Shown here: piece after piece, positions 29,448 through 38,306 of the stretch | Layout of the letters: every line of letters begins with the position of its first letter | Numbering within the stretch: the first letter of the stretch is position 1 | NCBI GenBank assembly: GCA_934899185.1 | Contig: CAKXYI010000008.1 | Span: 29,904-93,903 of the forward strand | DNA length: 64,000 nucleotides | Source of the DNA: an uncultured Lachnospiraceae bacterium | Lineage (GTDB): Bacteria; Bacillota; Clostridia; Lachnospirales; Lachnospiraceae | Reading direction: 5' to 3' | Program-made: the position numbers and the translations under genes | Notes under the pieces: generated by a model | Databases searched by the model: none | Seen by the model: the letters and a program-made list of their open reading frames with translations, nothing else | Told to the model about the DNA's origin: nothing

Positions 29448-29476
29448 TTGCTTTTTTCTATGGTCTGTGGTATCGT
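29448..29476 (+). promoter_or_regulatory. Outward promoter at the right end of the palindrome
   Basis: TTGCTT (29448-29453), 17-base spacer, TATCGT (29471-29476), with TGTGG before the -10. It would start about 30 bases before the SEC-C gene. It mirrors the promoter at the left end. Confidence 0.55.
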
Positions 29477-29513
29477 ATATGTGCTACAAAAGTGATAAAG
29501 GATGGAAAAAGAT

Positions 29514-30023
29514 ATGGCATTATTACAGGAATGGCAGAAAATCTCCTACAATCAGGAGCAGGATCGTGCCACATTACAGAGATTTTGGCAGAATTATTTT
29601 TTGATCGAGAAGGGTATCTATGAGAAATTACTGGACAACCCGGATGAAGAAGTTTCTGGAACTGTCAAGGAATTGGCTGATAAGTATGAGATCGACATTA
29701 TGGCAATGACCGGATTTTTGGACGGCATCAATGACAGTCTGATCACACCGAATCCGATCGAGACCATGGAAGAGGATACCGTGGTTTCTCTGGCTTTTGA
29801 TAAGGAAAAGTTATATGAGAACATGGTAGATGCTAAGGCTGACTGGCTCTATGAACTTCCACAGTGGGATGAGATCTTTGATGCAGAAAAGAAAAAGACA
29901 TTGTATCGCCAGGCAAAGAATGCACACACGATCCGCAATACCGTTAAGGTAGGACGTAATGATCCTTGTCCTTGTGGATCTGGTCGTAAGTACAAGCAGT
30001 GCTGTGGCAAGAAAAATAAATAA
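29514..30023 (+). CDS. SEC-C motif protein
   Basis: A cytosolic protein of about 169 residues. The C-terminus carries the SEC-C zinc-binding motif seen in Sec[20 protein letters not shown], with the C-x-C and CC ligands complete. The N-terminal 130 residues are helical and acidic, with no recognised domain. The start is taken at ATG 29514, with AAAGGATGG about ten bases upstream; the ATG at 29502 is in frame but too close to that site. It stands alone between the palindrome and a shared terminator. SEC-C proteins may bind SecB, ribosomes or nucleic acids; the role here is unknown. Confidence 0.85.
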   Translation: MALLQEWQKISYNQEQDRATLQRFWQNYFLIEKGIYEKLLDNPDEEVSGTVKELADKYEIDIMAMTGFLDGINDSLITPNPIETMEEDTVVSLAFDKEKLYENMVDAKADWLYELPQWDEIFDAEKKKTLYRQAKNAHTIRNTVKVGRNDPCPCGSGRKYKQCCGKKNK

Positions 30024-30034
30024 GAAATACCAAT

Positions 30035-30084
30035 AAAAGCCTCTGACTTAGGATGTGGATGCATCTTAAGCCAGAGGCTTTTTT
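30035..30084. terminator. Bidirectional terminator between the SEC-C gene and aroA
   Basis: AAAAGCCTCTG (30035-30045) pairs with CAGAGGCTTTT (from 30072). The inner CTTAGGATG/CATCTTAAG continues the stem with one mismatch. T-runs or A-runs flank both sides, so it serves both converging transcripts. Confidence 0.9.
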
Positions 30085-30098
30085 ATGTGTAAATCCAT

Positions 30099-31376
30099 CT
30101 AAGATGTGATCTTTTGTAAAGTGTCGTAAAAGTTTGGATAGGAGATGACTACGCAATCCGGGTCATCAAAAGTTGTTACGCCATCCGCGGCAAGTCCGGC
30201 AATGGCAAAAGACATGGCAATGCGGTGATCTGCATAGGTCTTGATCTGAGTCCCATGCATGGAACGTCCGCCATGAATGATCATGCCGTCCTCTGTTCCG
30301 ACGGCATCAGCCCCCATGGCATTGAGGTTTTCTACAACCGAGGTAACACGGTCAGACTCTTTGACACGGAGTTCTTTGGCATCCCGGATAATGGTATCGC
30401 CCTCTGCAAATGCAGCCATGACAGCGATGACCGGGATCTCATCGATCAGCGTTGGGATCAGGTCTCCTTCAATGATCGTGCCGTGCAAAGATGAAGAACG
30501 AACGATAAGATCACAGACCTCTTCACCGGATACCTTACGCCTGTTTTCGTAAGAAATATCGGCACCCATCTGCTCGGCAACTTTTAAGATACCGGCACGG
30601 GTAGGGTTACAGTTGACATTGTAGATCATAAGTTCTGCATTCGGGACGATGGAAGCGGCAGCAATAAAATAAGCAGCGGAAGAAATATCACCCGGAATCT
30701 GAATCTTTTGTCCGACCAGGTGTGGATTGCCCTCGATGCTGGCAGTTCTTTCGGATGAGGTCACATTCGCACCAAACCCGCTCAACATAAGTTCGGTGTG
30801 GTTACGGGATAAGACCGGCTCTGTGACAGAAGTCATGCCATCGCAGTAAAGTCCAGCCAAAAGGATAGCGGATTTGACTTGGGCGGAAGCCACAGGAGAG
30901 TCATAGTGGATGGCATGCAGATCACCGCCTTTGATCTCTAAAGGTGCACAGTCATTGTCACGCAGGGAGGTGATCCTTGCCCCCATCATAGAAAGCGGTC
31001 TGATGATACGCTGCATAGGTCTTTTCTGGATAGAAGCGTCTCCATTTAAGGTGGATGTAAAAGGACAGCCGGATAAGATACCGCTGATCAGTCTTGTGGT
31101 CGTGCCGCTGTTGCCGACGTCCAAAATGTCTCTTGGTTCCGATAGACCATGCAAGCCCTTTCCCTGAATCACAACATGATCGTCATTTTGTTCGATGACA
31201 ATGCCCATTTTCTGAAAACAGGCGATCGTGGAGCGACAGTCTGCACCATCCAAAAAGCCGGTCAGTTCGGTCGTGCCATCGGCAATGGCACCGAACATGA
31301 CGCCGCGGTGGGATATGGATTTATCACCGGGAATGTGGATCTGCCCTTTGATATGATTTGCTTTTTTAATTTCCAT
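30099..31376 (-). CDS. aroA: 3-phosphoshikimate 1-carboxyvinyltransferase (EPSP synthase)
   Basis: Sixth step of the shikimate pathway: shikimate-3-phosphate plus phosphoenolpyruvate gives EPSP. Motifs are PGDKSISHR at residue 17, GNSGTTTRLISG with the PEP-binding residues, and RVKESDR in the C-terminal half. The length of 425 residues is standard. It is the last gene of the aroF-tyrA-aroA operon, 18 bases after tyrA, with GAGG before the start codon. Confidence 0.97.
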   Translation of the reverse strand: MEIKKANHIKGQIHIPGDKSISHRGVMFGAIADGTTELTGFLDGADCRSTIACFQKMGIVIEQNDDHVVIQGKGLHGLSEPRDILDVGNSGTTTRLISGILSGCPFTSTLNGDASIQKRPMQRIIRPLSMMGARITSLRDNDCAPLEIKGGDLHAIHYDSPVASAQVKSAILLAGLYCDGMTSVTEPVLSRNHTELMLSGFGANVTSSERTASIEGNPHLVGQKIQIPGDISSAAYFIAAASIVPNAELMIYNVNCNPTRAGILKVAEQMGADISYENRRKVSGEEVCDLIVRSSSLHGTIIEGDLIPTLIDEIPVIAVMAAFAEGDTIIRDAKELRVKESDRVTSVVENLNAMGADAVGTEDGMIIHGGRSMHGTQIKTYADHRIAMSFAIAGLAADGVTTFDDPDCVVISYPNFYDTLQKITS

Positions 31377-31394
31377 TTTCTTACCTCGGATAGT

Positions 31395-32489
31395 CTAGGA
31401 TTCGTGAATCGTGTAGTGCTTGCTGAGAATAAGTTCTGCTGCATCCATAGCAGCCTGATCGTATAACTCGATACGCAATACACCTTTTTCAAATTCTCTA
31501 TTGTGCACAATACCAATGTTCTTGATGCTGATGCCGTTGGCTGCCAGCGTCGTTGCAATGGTGGCAATGGCACCGGCTTCATCTGCAAGATCCAGATAAA
31601 ACTCGTAGGATGAAGGGAGTACCCCCTGCTTTTTGAGCGGAAGATCATCCCGGTAGTCTTTTGCAGAAGAAAAAAGTTTTATGACATCATCTTCCTTTTG
31701 GTCTGAAATAGATGTGATAAAATCCTGTAGACTTTTTTGGTAAAGGGCAGCGGCTCTTAGGATCTCATCCTTATTGGTGGCACAGATGTGTTGCCACATA
31801 ACAGGAGAGGAGGAGGCAATCCTTGTAATATCACGGAAACCACCGGCGGCGATCGTTTTCATCGTTTCATCCGCAAAGTCGTTCTCTGCAACAAAATTGA
31901 CCAGAGACGCTGCAATGACGTGTGGCAGATGACTGATGCAGGCTGTTGCAAAATCATGCTTTTCCGGACTCATGATCAGTGTGAGAGCACCAAGAGAGGC
32001 GATAAATGCAGAAAAGTCTGCCAGTCTTTCTTTGTCAAAATCATCTGTTACCGTAAGGATATAATAAGCATTTTCCAAAAGGTATGGACTGGAGTGATCG
32101 TAGCCGATGGCTTCCGAACCTGCCATCGGGTGTCCGCCGATAAAACGGGAAGTCAGTCCCAGATCAGCAACGGCTTTTGTGATGTCGCCTTTAACGCTTC
32201 CTACATCTGTGATGATGCAGTGGCCTGGCAAAAGGTCAGCCAGGCGGGTAAGGTAATCGACATTGACCTTGACCGGTCCGCATAAAAATAAAATATCACA
32301 ATCCGAAAAAGCCTCCAAAGGCAGCATGGTATCGTTCGTGATAATGCCATCTGCATAGGCAGCCTGTATGGTGCTCTCGCGTGAGGCGATCGCGATCATT
32401 TCCGTTTGTGGGTATTTTTTTTTGATAATCTTAGCGATGGATCCACCGATCAATCCCAGACCGATAAATCCGATTTTTGGGTATAACAT
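31395..32489 (-). CDS. tyrA: Prephenate dehydrogenase with ACT domain
   Basis: Oxidises prephenate to 4-hydroxyphenylpyruvate for tyrosine synthesis. The N-terminal NAD-binding fold begins IGFIGLGLIGGSIA, GGHPMAGSE is the conserved substrate-site segment, and SHLPHVIAASL follows. The last 75 residues (about 290-364) form an ACT domain, likely for feedback by tyrosine. The length of 364 residues fits this fused form in Firmicutes. It is the middle gene of the aro operon. Confidence 0.95.
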   Translation of the reverse strand: MLYPKIGFIGLGLIGGSIAKIIKKKYPQTEMIAIASRESTIQAAYADGIITNDTMLPLEAFSDCDILFLCGPVKVNVDYLTRLADLLPGHCIITDVGSVKGDITKAVADLGLTSRFIGGHPMAGSEAIGYDHSSPYLLENAYYILTVTDDFDKERLADFSAFIASLGALTLIMSPEKHDFATACISHLPHVIAASLVNFVAENDFADETMKTIAAGGFRDITRIASSSPVMWQHICATNKDEILRAAALYQKSLQDFITSISDQKEDDVIKLFSSAKDYRDDLPLKKQGVLPSSYEFYLDLADEAGAIATIATTLAANGISIKNIGIVHNREFEKGVLRIELYDQAAMDAAELILSKHYTIHES

Positions 32490-32507
32490 ATTCTTCTCCT
32501 TAGGTAA

Positions 32508-33521
32508 CTATAATGTCCGGCCTGCAAGTGAAATATAAGGCTTTAAGTTCTCCATGACGGAAGCAAACTGGTCAAAGTCCAGAGACTGCGGACCATCGGA
32601 TAGGGCGTGTGCCGGATCATTGTGAACTTCGATCATAAGACCGTCAGCACCGCAGGCAATGGCTGCCTTTGCTAAAGGTTCTACGAAAGAGCGTACGCCG
32701 GTAGCATGGCTTGGATCGACAATGACCGGAAGGTGTGTACGTTCTTTTAAAACACAGACGGCAGAAAGATCTAAGGTATTTCTTGTGGAAGTCTCATAGG
32801 TACGAATACCGCGCTCGCACAGGGCTACCTTGGAACTGCCGGATGACATGATGTATTCTGCGGCATTTAACCATTCATCGATCGTAGCACAAAGTCCGCG
32901 CTTTAGAAGTACCGGCATACCGGTTTTTCCAACTTCTTTTAAGAGTTCAAAATTCTGCATATTGCGGGCACCGACCTGTAACATATCTACATATTTAAAA
33001 GCAGATTCCACAGCATGGGCTGAGGTGACTTCACAGATGGTGGCAAGACCGGTTTCTTTGGAAGCAGTCTGCATATAACGGAGTCCGTCTTCTTCCAAGC
33101 CCTGAAAAGAGTATGGGGAAGTACGTGGCTTGTAGGCGCCGCCGCGTAAGATGGTCGCCCCCTGTTTTTTTACGGCTCTGGCGATGGTGAGCAGTTGTTC
33201 CTCCGATTCCACGGCACAAGGACCGGACATGATCGTGATATTATCAGGACCGATCATGGTGTCTTTGACAGCAAATTCGGTTGGCTGTGGATGGAATTTC
33301 TTGTTGGCAAGTTTGTAACTCTCCGTGACCGGGATCATCTTGTCAACGATTGGATTGGACTCGATGGCTGTCAGGTCGATCTTGGTCTTATCACCGATCA
33401 GACCGATGATCGTGACTTCCTCGCCACGGGACAGATGTGTGTGCAATCCTGTGGCTTCAATATCCTTTATAAAGGCATGCAGGGCATCCTCAGGTGTTTG
33501 TGGTTTTACTACTAAGATCAT
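32508..33521 (-). CDS. aroF: 3-deoxy-7-phosphoheptulonate synthase (type I beta)
   Basis: First step of the shikimate pathway: phosphoenolpyruvate plus erythrose-4-phosphate. The N-terminal 70 residues form a ferredoxin-like regulatory domain (MILVVKPQTPEDALHAFI) of the I-beta class. The barrel then shows GPCAVES, RGGAYKPRTSPYSFQG, QVGARNMQN, CERGIRT and VDPSHATG. It is 337 residues long. It leads the aro operon on the - strand, with a strong promoter and an adjacent inverted repeat that may bind a regulator. Confidence 0.97.
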   Translation of the reverse strand: MILVVKPQTPEDALHAFIKDIEATGLHTHLSRGEEVTIIGLIGDKTKIDLTAIESNPIVDKMIPVTESYKLANKKFHPQPTEFAVKDTMIGPDNITIMSGPCAVESEEQLLTIARAVKKQGATILRGGAYKPRTSPYSFQGLEEDGLRYMQTASKETGLATICEVTSAHAVESAFKYVDMLQVGARNMQNFELLKEVGKTGMPVLLKRGLCATIDEWLNAAEYIMSSGSSKVALCERGIRTYETSTRNTLDLSAVCVLKERTHLPVIVDPSHATGVRSFVEPLAKAAIACGADGLMIEVHNDPAHALSDGPQSLDFDQFASVMENLKPYISLAGRTL

Positions 33522-33557
33522 AGTGCATTTCTCCTTCTCATACTAAATACAGATTTT

Positions 33558-33586
33558 ATCATAGTCACTTTATTCCTTAAAGTCAA
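33558..33586 (-). promoter_or_regulatory. Sigma-A promoter of the aroF-tyrA-aroA operon
   Basis: On the - strand: TTGACT (33581-33586), 17-base spacer, TATGAT (33558-33563). It gives a leader of about 30 bases, too short for a T-box or long attenuator. Confidence 0.82.
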
Positions 33587-33587
33587 C

Positions 33588-33612
33588 ACTTTAAAGCGTA
33601 AAAGTTTAAAGT
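33588..33612. promoter_or_regulatory. Inverted repeat next to the aroF -35 element, candidate operator
   Basis: ACTTTAAA (33588-33595) and TTTAAAGT (33605-33612) form a perfect eight-base inverted repeat with a nine-base spacer. It sits one base upstream of the -35. A third TTAAAGT lies inside the promoter spacer. The position suits a transcription factor for the aro genes or for the divergent surface-protein gene. No known box was recognised. Confidence 0.5.
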
Positions 33613-33654
33613 ACGAAAAATAATCAAATCCTAAAAAGTGGGAAGACTACTTTT

Positions 33655-34884
33655 ATGAAAGTGAAAGAAACATGTATCATTGCCTGCTTTGCTATCGTCC
33701 TGCTTGGCATGCGGCAAACCTTGGAAGCAAAAAGAATGTCGGAGGAGATCATAGAAAAGGGGCAGATCGTTTATGAATTGGGTGGAGGCAGCAATTCCAT
33801 TTTAAATCCGGAATCTGTGGCAGAAGATGATCTTCCCATTCTTTTAAAAAATCCAAAAAGAGAGGGCTATCTCTTTGGCGGCTGGTATCTGGACGAAAAC
33901 TGGAATGAACGGATCTATCGCATAGAGGATACCGAGGGCAAACGGCTGTATGCCAAATGGAATCTTTGTATCGAACCCAACCGCAACGTGCAGGAATATC
34001 CATACAAGGCAAAGGATGGAGATCTTCTTCTCAAAGATCTGACCTATAGTTTTTTATATGAACTGGAAACACCGGGGAATCCTGGAACCCGGATACAGGA
34101 TCTTTTACAACAAAAGTATGCCTCGGAATATCAGTGTCCACAGGGTCTCTGCATTACACCGGAATATATCATCGTATCTTCTTATGCACTGGAAGAAGAT
34201 AAGTTGGGAGCACTGACCCTGTACGACCGGACAAGTCATACCTATATCATGTCTTTTGGCATGGAGGCAGATAGTCATCTTGGCGGGATCGCTTATGACG
34301 GCAAGGCACTCTGGATCTGCCATTCTAATAGCAAAGAAGTGGAGCGGATCTCCTATGCCTTTATCAAAAAACTGGCGGGACTGAGCAGGCAGAATTTTAT
34401 TGATATTACTTCCTGTTTTGAGCGTTATCCGGTCGACAATACACCGTCTGCCATTGCCTGTATGGACGGTCAGATCTATGTCGCGACCCATCATGTTTAC
34501 ACGCCCGGGATCCTGTGCGCTTACACTTATGATGGAAAGAGCCTTACAGCAAAGAAAAAGTTTTTGTTGCCGCCTAAGGTGCAGGGGATCTGCCGGGATG
34601 AGACCGGACGTATTATTTTAAGCCTGTCCTATGGGCGCAACCAGTCTTCCTATTTAAATATTTATGCCGACATGGATCATTTACAGAAGAATTTCTGGGC
34701 ACCTGCTGCACGGGTGGAAATGCCGCCGGGATCAGAGGCGATCGACGTGGAGAACGGACTTTGCTATGTCCTGTTTGAGACGGCTTCCTATAAATATTTT
34801 GAGGGGAGCGACGGCAAGGGAATCTGCAAGTATCCGCTGGATAAAATCCTCCTGTTTTCTGAGGAGAGCATTTTTTATGACTGA
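33655..34884 (+). CDS. Secreted/surface protein with InlB-type repeat and propeller-like domain
   Basis: A 409-residue protein with an N-terminal hydrophobic export segment (CIIACFAIVLLG). A Listeria-Bacteroides (InlB B-type) repeat at about residues 38-100 shows YELGGGSNSI, GYLFGGWYLD and LYAKWN. The remainder (about 125-405) has repeated short strands such as ITPEYIIVSS, GIAYDGKALWICH, GQIYVATHH and ENGLCYVLFE, suggesting a beta-propeller. No LPXTG-type sorting signal is present. It is divergent from aroF and ends before the leuS leader. The ribosome site is weak. The function is unknown. Confidence 0.75.
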   Translation: MKVKETCIIACFAIVLLGMRQTLEAKRMSEEIIEKGQIVYELGGGSNSILNPESVAEDDLPILLKNPKREGYLFGGWYLDENWNERIYRIEDTEGKRLYAKWNLCIEPNRNVQEYPYKAKDGDLLLKDLTYSFLYELETPGNPGTRIQDLLQQKYASEYQCPQGLCITPEYIIVSSYALEEDKLGALTLYDRTSHTYIMSFGMEADSHLGGIAYDGKALWICHSNSKEVERISYAFIKKLAGLSRQNFIDITSCFERYPVDNTPSAIACMDGQIYVATHHVYTPGILCAYTYDGKSLTAKKKFLLPPKVQGICRDETGRIILSLSYGRNQSSYLNIYADMDHLQKNFWAPAARVEMPPGSEAIDVENGLCYVLFETASYKYFEGSDGKGICKYPLDKILLFSEESIFYD

Positions 34885-34942
34885 CGGTGTAAAAGTTTGT
34901 TTTTACAAGGACTGCTGTTGGCAGATGGATATGATTTCTTTA

Positions 34943-34970
34943 TTGACAAATAGTAGGGATATGCTAGAAT
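34943..34970 (+). promoter_or_regulatory. Sigma-A promoter of leuS
   Basis: TTGACA (34943-34948), 16-base spacer, TAGAAT (34965-34970), with an extended TGC before the -10. The predicted start near 34977 fixes the length of the T-box leader. Confidence 0.83.
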
Positions 34971-34976
34971 ATATTA

Positions 34977-35127
34977 CGAATTGCATTCGCGATATATGAT
35001 ATTGCTATCGTGGATGTACAAATGAAATCGACTAGGAAAGGTATCTGTATCATACGAAATAGAGTGGTACCACGGAGTAAGATACTTCGCCTCTAATTAG
35101 ATGATTCTAGTTAGGGGCTTGTTTTTT
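34977..35127 (+). promoter_or_regulatory. T-box riboswitch leader of leuS (compact form)
   Basis: The T-box core AGAGTGGTACCACGG is at 35061-35075; its TGGT suits the discriminator base A of tRNA-Leu. GTATCT (35041-35046) can pair with AGATAC (35080-35085) around it as the antiterminator. The competing terminator is GCCTCTAA (35089-35096) with TTAGGGGC (35111-35118), followed by a T-run to 35127. Upstream there is one hairpin, 34981-34994 with 35006-35021, whose loop holds TTG and borders CTA, both leucine codons. Uncharged tRNA-Leu would favour antitermination. The leader is much shorter than usual. Confidence 0.85.
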
Positions 35128-35141
35128 AGGAGGAAAAGAAA

Positions 35142-37559
35142 ATGTCAAAACCTTACAATCACAAAGTCGTTGAGAAGAAATGGCAGAAGGTCTGGGATGA
35201 TGAGAAGGCTTTCGCCGCAACAGATGATTATTCAAAACCAAAATATTATGCATTGGTGGAGTTCCCTTATCCATCAGGACAGGGACTTCATGTAGGTCAT
35301 CCGAGACCATATACCGCATTAGATATTGTGGCAAGAAAAAGAAGAATGCAGGGATACAATGTACTTTACCCGATGGGCTGGGATGCGTTCGGACTTCCAA
35401 CCGAGAACTATGCCATCAAAAATAAAGTACATCCGAAGATTGTGACTGCAAACAATGTGGCACATTTTAAGGATCAGTTACATTCCCTTGGATATTCTTT
35501 TGACTGGGACAGAGAGATCAACACAACAGATCCAAATTATTACAAATGGACACAGTGGATCTTTTTAAAGTTATTCAAAGCCGGACTTGCGTACAAGAAA
35601 GAGATGCCGATCAACTGGTGTACTTCCTGTAAAGTAGGTCTTGCAAACGAGGAAGTTGTCAATGGACGTTGTGAGAGATGTGGTTCTGAGGTTGTCCGCA
35701 AGGTAAAGAGTGAGTGGATGCTTAAGATTACAGAATACGCTGATAAATTGATCGATGGATTAAATGATGTCGACTATATTGAGCGTGTCAAAGTATCCCA
35801 GAGGAATTGGATCGGAAAATCAACCGGAGCAGAAGTTGACTTTTCTATCAAGGGAAAAGAAGACAAACTCCGCATATATACAACAAGATGTGATACTTTA
35901 TTCGGTGTTACTTACATGGTAGTATCTCCGGAACACCCATATCTCGACAAATACAAGGCAGAGATTAAAAACTGGTCTGAGATTGAAGCATATCGTGAAG
36001 CTGCTTCTAAGAAATCAGATTTTGAACGTGCGGAACTTGCAAAAGATAAGACAGGCGTTCAGATTGATGGTCTTGTTGCCATAAATCCTGTCAATGGAAA
36101 AGAAGTGCCAATCTGGGTTTCAGATTATGTATTAATGAGTTACGGAACAGGAGCTATTATGGCGGTTCCGGCACATGACGAGAGAGACTGGGAATTTGCA
36201 AAAAAATTCAATCTTCCGATTATTCAGGTGGTTGCAAAAAATGGCGAGGCTGTTGATGTCAATGAGGCAGCATTTACAGATGTTGCAACCGGAGTTTTGA
36301 TCAATTCCGATTTCTTAAACGGATTGGAAGTAAAAGATGCAAAAGAAAAGATGATCTCTTACTTAGAAGAAAAAGGAATCGGTACTGCAAAGACAAACTA
36401 CAAATTACGTGATTGGGTATTCTCACGCCAACGTTACTGGGGTGAGCCAATCCCGATTGTAGAATGTGAGAAATGCGGTTATGTGCCGATTGATGAAAGC
36501 GAACTTCCATTGATGCTTCCGGAAGTAGAAAGTTATATGCCTACCGATAACGGAGAATCACCGCTTGCTGCCATGACAGACTGGGTAAATACCACCTGCC
36601 CATGTTGTGGAGGACCTGCAAAACGTGAAACGGATACTATGCCGCAGTGGGCAGGATCTTCATGGTATTTCCTGAGATACTGTGATCCGCATAATGATAA
36701 GGCACTTGCCAGCCCGGAGTCGTTAAAATACTGGCTTCCGGTTGACTGGTACAATGGAGGTATGGAACATACAACCCTGCATTTGCTTTATTCAAGATTC
36801 TGGCACAAATTCCTCTATGACCAGAAGGTCGTTCCGACACCGGAACCATATCAGAAGAGAACATCCCATGGAATGATCCTCGGTGAGAATGGCGAAAAGA
36901 TGTCTAAGTCAAGAGGAAACGTCGTTAATCCGGATGACATTGTGAGAGAGTACGGGGCTGATACCTTAAGAACTTATGAAATGTTTATTGGTGCTTTTGA
37001 CTTGGCAGCATCCTGGTCAGAAGATGGCGTAAAAGGCTGTCGTCGTTTCTTAGAGCGCGTCTGGAAATTACAGGATATCATGACAGATGAGGAAGGCTAT
37101 TCTGCGGATTTAGAGACAAAGATGCATCAGACCATCAAGAAAGTCAGCAATGACTTTGAAAACTTAAAATACAACACTGCAATTGCAGCAATGATGGCAT
37201 TGATCAATGAGTTCTATAAGAAGAATGCCGTTACAAAGGGCGAATATAAGACATTGATCACCTTATTGAATCCGGTTGCTCCTCATATTACAGAAGAATT
37301 ATGGCAGATCGTTGGTGGAGAAGGATACCTTTACCAGACAAGGTGGCCGGAATATGATGAAGCAAAGACCGTTGAGTCAACCGTTGAGATTGCTGTACAA
37401 ATCAATGGAAAAATGAAAGGAACGATAACCATTGGCAAAGATGATGCAAAAGATGATGTTATTGCAAAAGCAAAAGAATCTATTGCAGATAAGTTGACCG
37501 GTAACATTGTAAAAGAGATCTATGTACCGGGACGCATTGTCAACATCGTAGAAAAATAA
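35142..37559 (+). CDS. leuS: Leucyl-tRNA synthetase
   Basis: Class I synthetase charging tRNA-Leu. The HIGH-type motif appears as [10 protein letters not shown], and [13 protein letters not shown] is the KMSKS loop. Zinc-binding CTSC and CERC are near residue 165. The editing domain shows [20 protein letters not shown] and [15 protein letters not shown], and the C-terminal anticodon region ends [11 protein letters not shown]. The length of 805 residues is normal. AGGAGG precedes the ATG. Expression is controlled by the T-box leader. Confidence 0.98.
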   Translation: MSKPYNHKVVEKKWQKVWDDEKAFAATDDYSKPKYYALVEFPYPSGQGLHVGHPRPYTALDIVARKRRMQGYNVLYPMGWDAFGLPTENYAIKNKVHPKIVTANNVAHFKDQLHSLGYSFDWDREINTTDPNYYKWTQWIFLKLFKAGLAYKKEMPINWCTSCKVGLANEEVVNGRCERCGSEVVRKVKSEWMLKITEYADKLIDGLNDVDYIERVKVSQRNWIGKSTGAEVDFSIKGKEDKLRIYTTRCDTLFGVTYMVVSPEHPYLDKYKAEIKNWSEIEAYREAASKKSDFERAELAKDKTGVQIDGLVAINPVNGKEVPIWVSDYVLMSYGTGAIMAVPAHDERDWEFAKKFNLPIIQVVAKNGEAVDVNEAAFTDVATGVLINSDFLNGLEVKDAKEKMISYLEEKGIGTAKTNYKLRDWVFSRQRYWGEPIPIVECEKCGYVPIDESELPLMLPEVESYMPTDNGESPLAAMTDWVNTTCPCCGGPAKRETDTMPQWAGSSWYFLRYCDPHNDKALASPESLKYWLPVDWYNGGMEHTTLHLLYSRFWHKFLYDQKVVPTPEPYQKRTSHGMILGENGEKMSKSRGNVVNPDDIVREYGADTLRTYEMFIGAFDLAASWSEDGVKGCRRFLERVWKLQDIMTDEEGYSADLETKMHQTIKKVSNDFENLKYNTAIAAMMALINEFYKKNAVTKGEYKTLITLLNPVAPHITEELWQIVGGEGYLYQTRWPEYDEAKTVESTVEIAVQINGKMKGTITIGKDDAKDDVIAKAKESIADKLTGNIVKEIYVPGRIVNIVEK

Positions 37560-37572
37560 GTTAAAGATATAC

Positions 37573-37602
37573 ATAAGGACGACTCATGTGGGTCGTCCTT
37601 AT
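37573..37602. terminator. Hairpin between convergent leuS and a - strand gene
   Basis: ATAAGGACGAC (37573-37583) and GTCGTCCTTAT (37592-37602) form a perfect 11-base-pair stem with an eight-base loop. The flanks are not strongly T-rich, but its place between converging genes suggests a two-way terminator. Confidence 0.7.
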
Positions 37603-37610
37603 TGTCTGTC

Positions 37611-37889
37611 TTAATGTGGGCGGAAAGTATGTACCAGTTGGATGATACGATCCGCTTTTTTTTGTTCTTCCGGTGACATGTTCTGTTTTAACATGCCGAT
37701 GAGCAGTGTCGTCTCGGCATCGGTAAAAGTCAGCCCCTTGGATCTTGCTTCCATGGCAGCACTGGATAACTGGCTTGCCAGCTCATTGGCAGTCCCGGTG
37801 TGGGAGCTGGCGGCAAAAGCCTGCAAAAATTGTTGCTTTTCTTTGGGAATGGATTGGAAGATCGGGTTGTTCAGAAAAGAAGGATCCAT
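37611..37889 (-). CDS. Small helical protein of unknown function (second of a pair)
   Basis: A 92-residue soluble protein, mostly alpha-helical by composition (MDPSFLNNPIFQSIPKEKQQFLQAF at the start, charged KKADRIIQLVHTF at the end). No motif or signal peptide is seen. It overlaps the stop of the upstream partner by one base (TAATG), so the two are coupled. I do not recognise a family; it looks like a lineage-specific gene. Confidence 0.7.
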   Translation of the reverse strand: MDPSFLNNPIFQSIPKEKQQFLQAFAASSHTGTANELASQLSSAAMEARSKGLTFTDAETTLLIGMLKQNMSPEEQKKADRIIQLVHTFRPH

Positions 37890-38224
37890 TAGTCATTGCC
37901 TCCGTTAAATAGGATTTCGTAGGTGGATAACATCTGCATGGCATTTAATACTTGATCAATTTGCCTTTTCTCGTTTTCGTTACAGTAGACTTTGATGGCG
38001 TTTAAAATGTCAGATGTCGAATTTTTTTTCTCCATGGCACTGATCTGCATGGTATTTTCCGGGTTTTCAAAATATTCCATGGTTTTTTGCATTTGCAGAT
38101 AAGATATCATCATGGAGATATTCTTTTGTGCCGTCGATCCCAAGTAAGGTAGGACCGTTTTTAATATGTTTATTTCCTTGTTTTGTAAACGATTGTCATA
38201 AAGAGAAAGAGATTCATTTTCCAT
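37889..38224 (-). CDS. Small helical protein of unknown function (first of a pair)
   Basis: A 111-residue soluble protein rich in Met, Gln, Asn and Glu, with helix-forming segments (EINILKTVLPYLGSTAQKN and ISMMISYLQMQKTMEYF). No membrane segment or catalytic motif is visible. It is coupled to the following small gene through TAATG. The pair might form a complex. The function is unknown. Confidence 0.7.
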   Translation of the reverse strand: MENESLSLYDNRLQNKEINILKTVLPYLGSTAQKNISMMISYLQMQKTMEYFENPENTMQISAMEKKNSTSDILNAIKVYCNENEKRQIDQVLNAMQMLSTYEILFNGGND

Positions 38225-38306
38225 AAGCGTTTTTTATTTACTATATGACGAATTTTAAAAGTTAGAATAAGATAATGTAAGAAAATACTTTTAGGAATAT
38301 AGAAAT

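Larger units (their letters stand above)
28882..29476. repeat. Large imperfect palindrome (foldback element or structured RNA region), about 0.6 kb
   Basis: This gene-free stretch folds back on itself over nearly its full length. Collinear complementary blocks include 28925-28946 with 29392-29413 (21 of 22), 29005-29016 with 29321-29332 (12 of 12), 29027-29035 with 29306-29314, 29047-29054 with 29285-29292, 29071-29084 with 29257-29270 (14 of 14) and 29095-29118 with 29222-29245 (22 of 24). Weaker matches lie between the blocks. The arms are about 235 bases each around a centre of about 100 bases. Each end carries a similar outward promoter. No convincing gene is inside. It may be a foldback/MITE-like element or an inverted duplication of a promoter region. 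Confidence 0.85.

Noticed and set aside
28735-29604. Several open frames on both strands within the palindrome (for example 28761-29099 on -, 29211-29495 and 29299-29604 on +)
   Set aside because: They lack ribosome sites, overlap real genes or promoters, and resemble each other only because the DNA arms are complementary. I treat them as chance frames.
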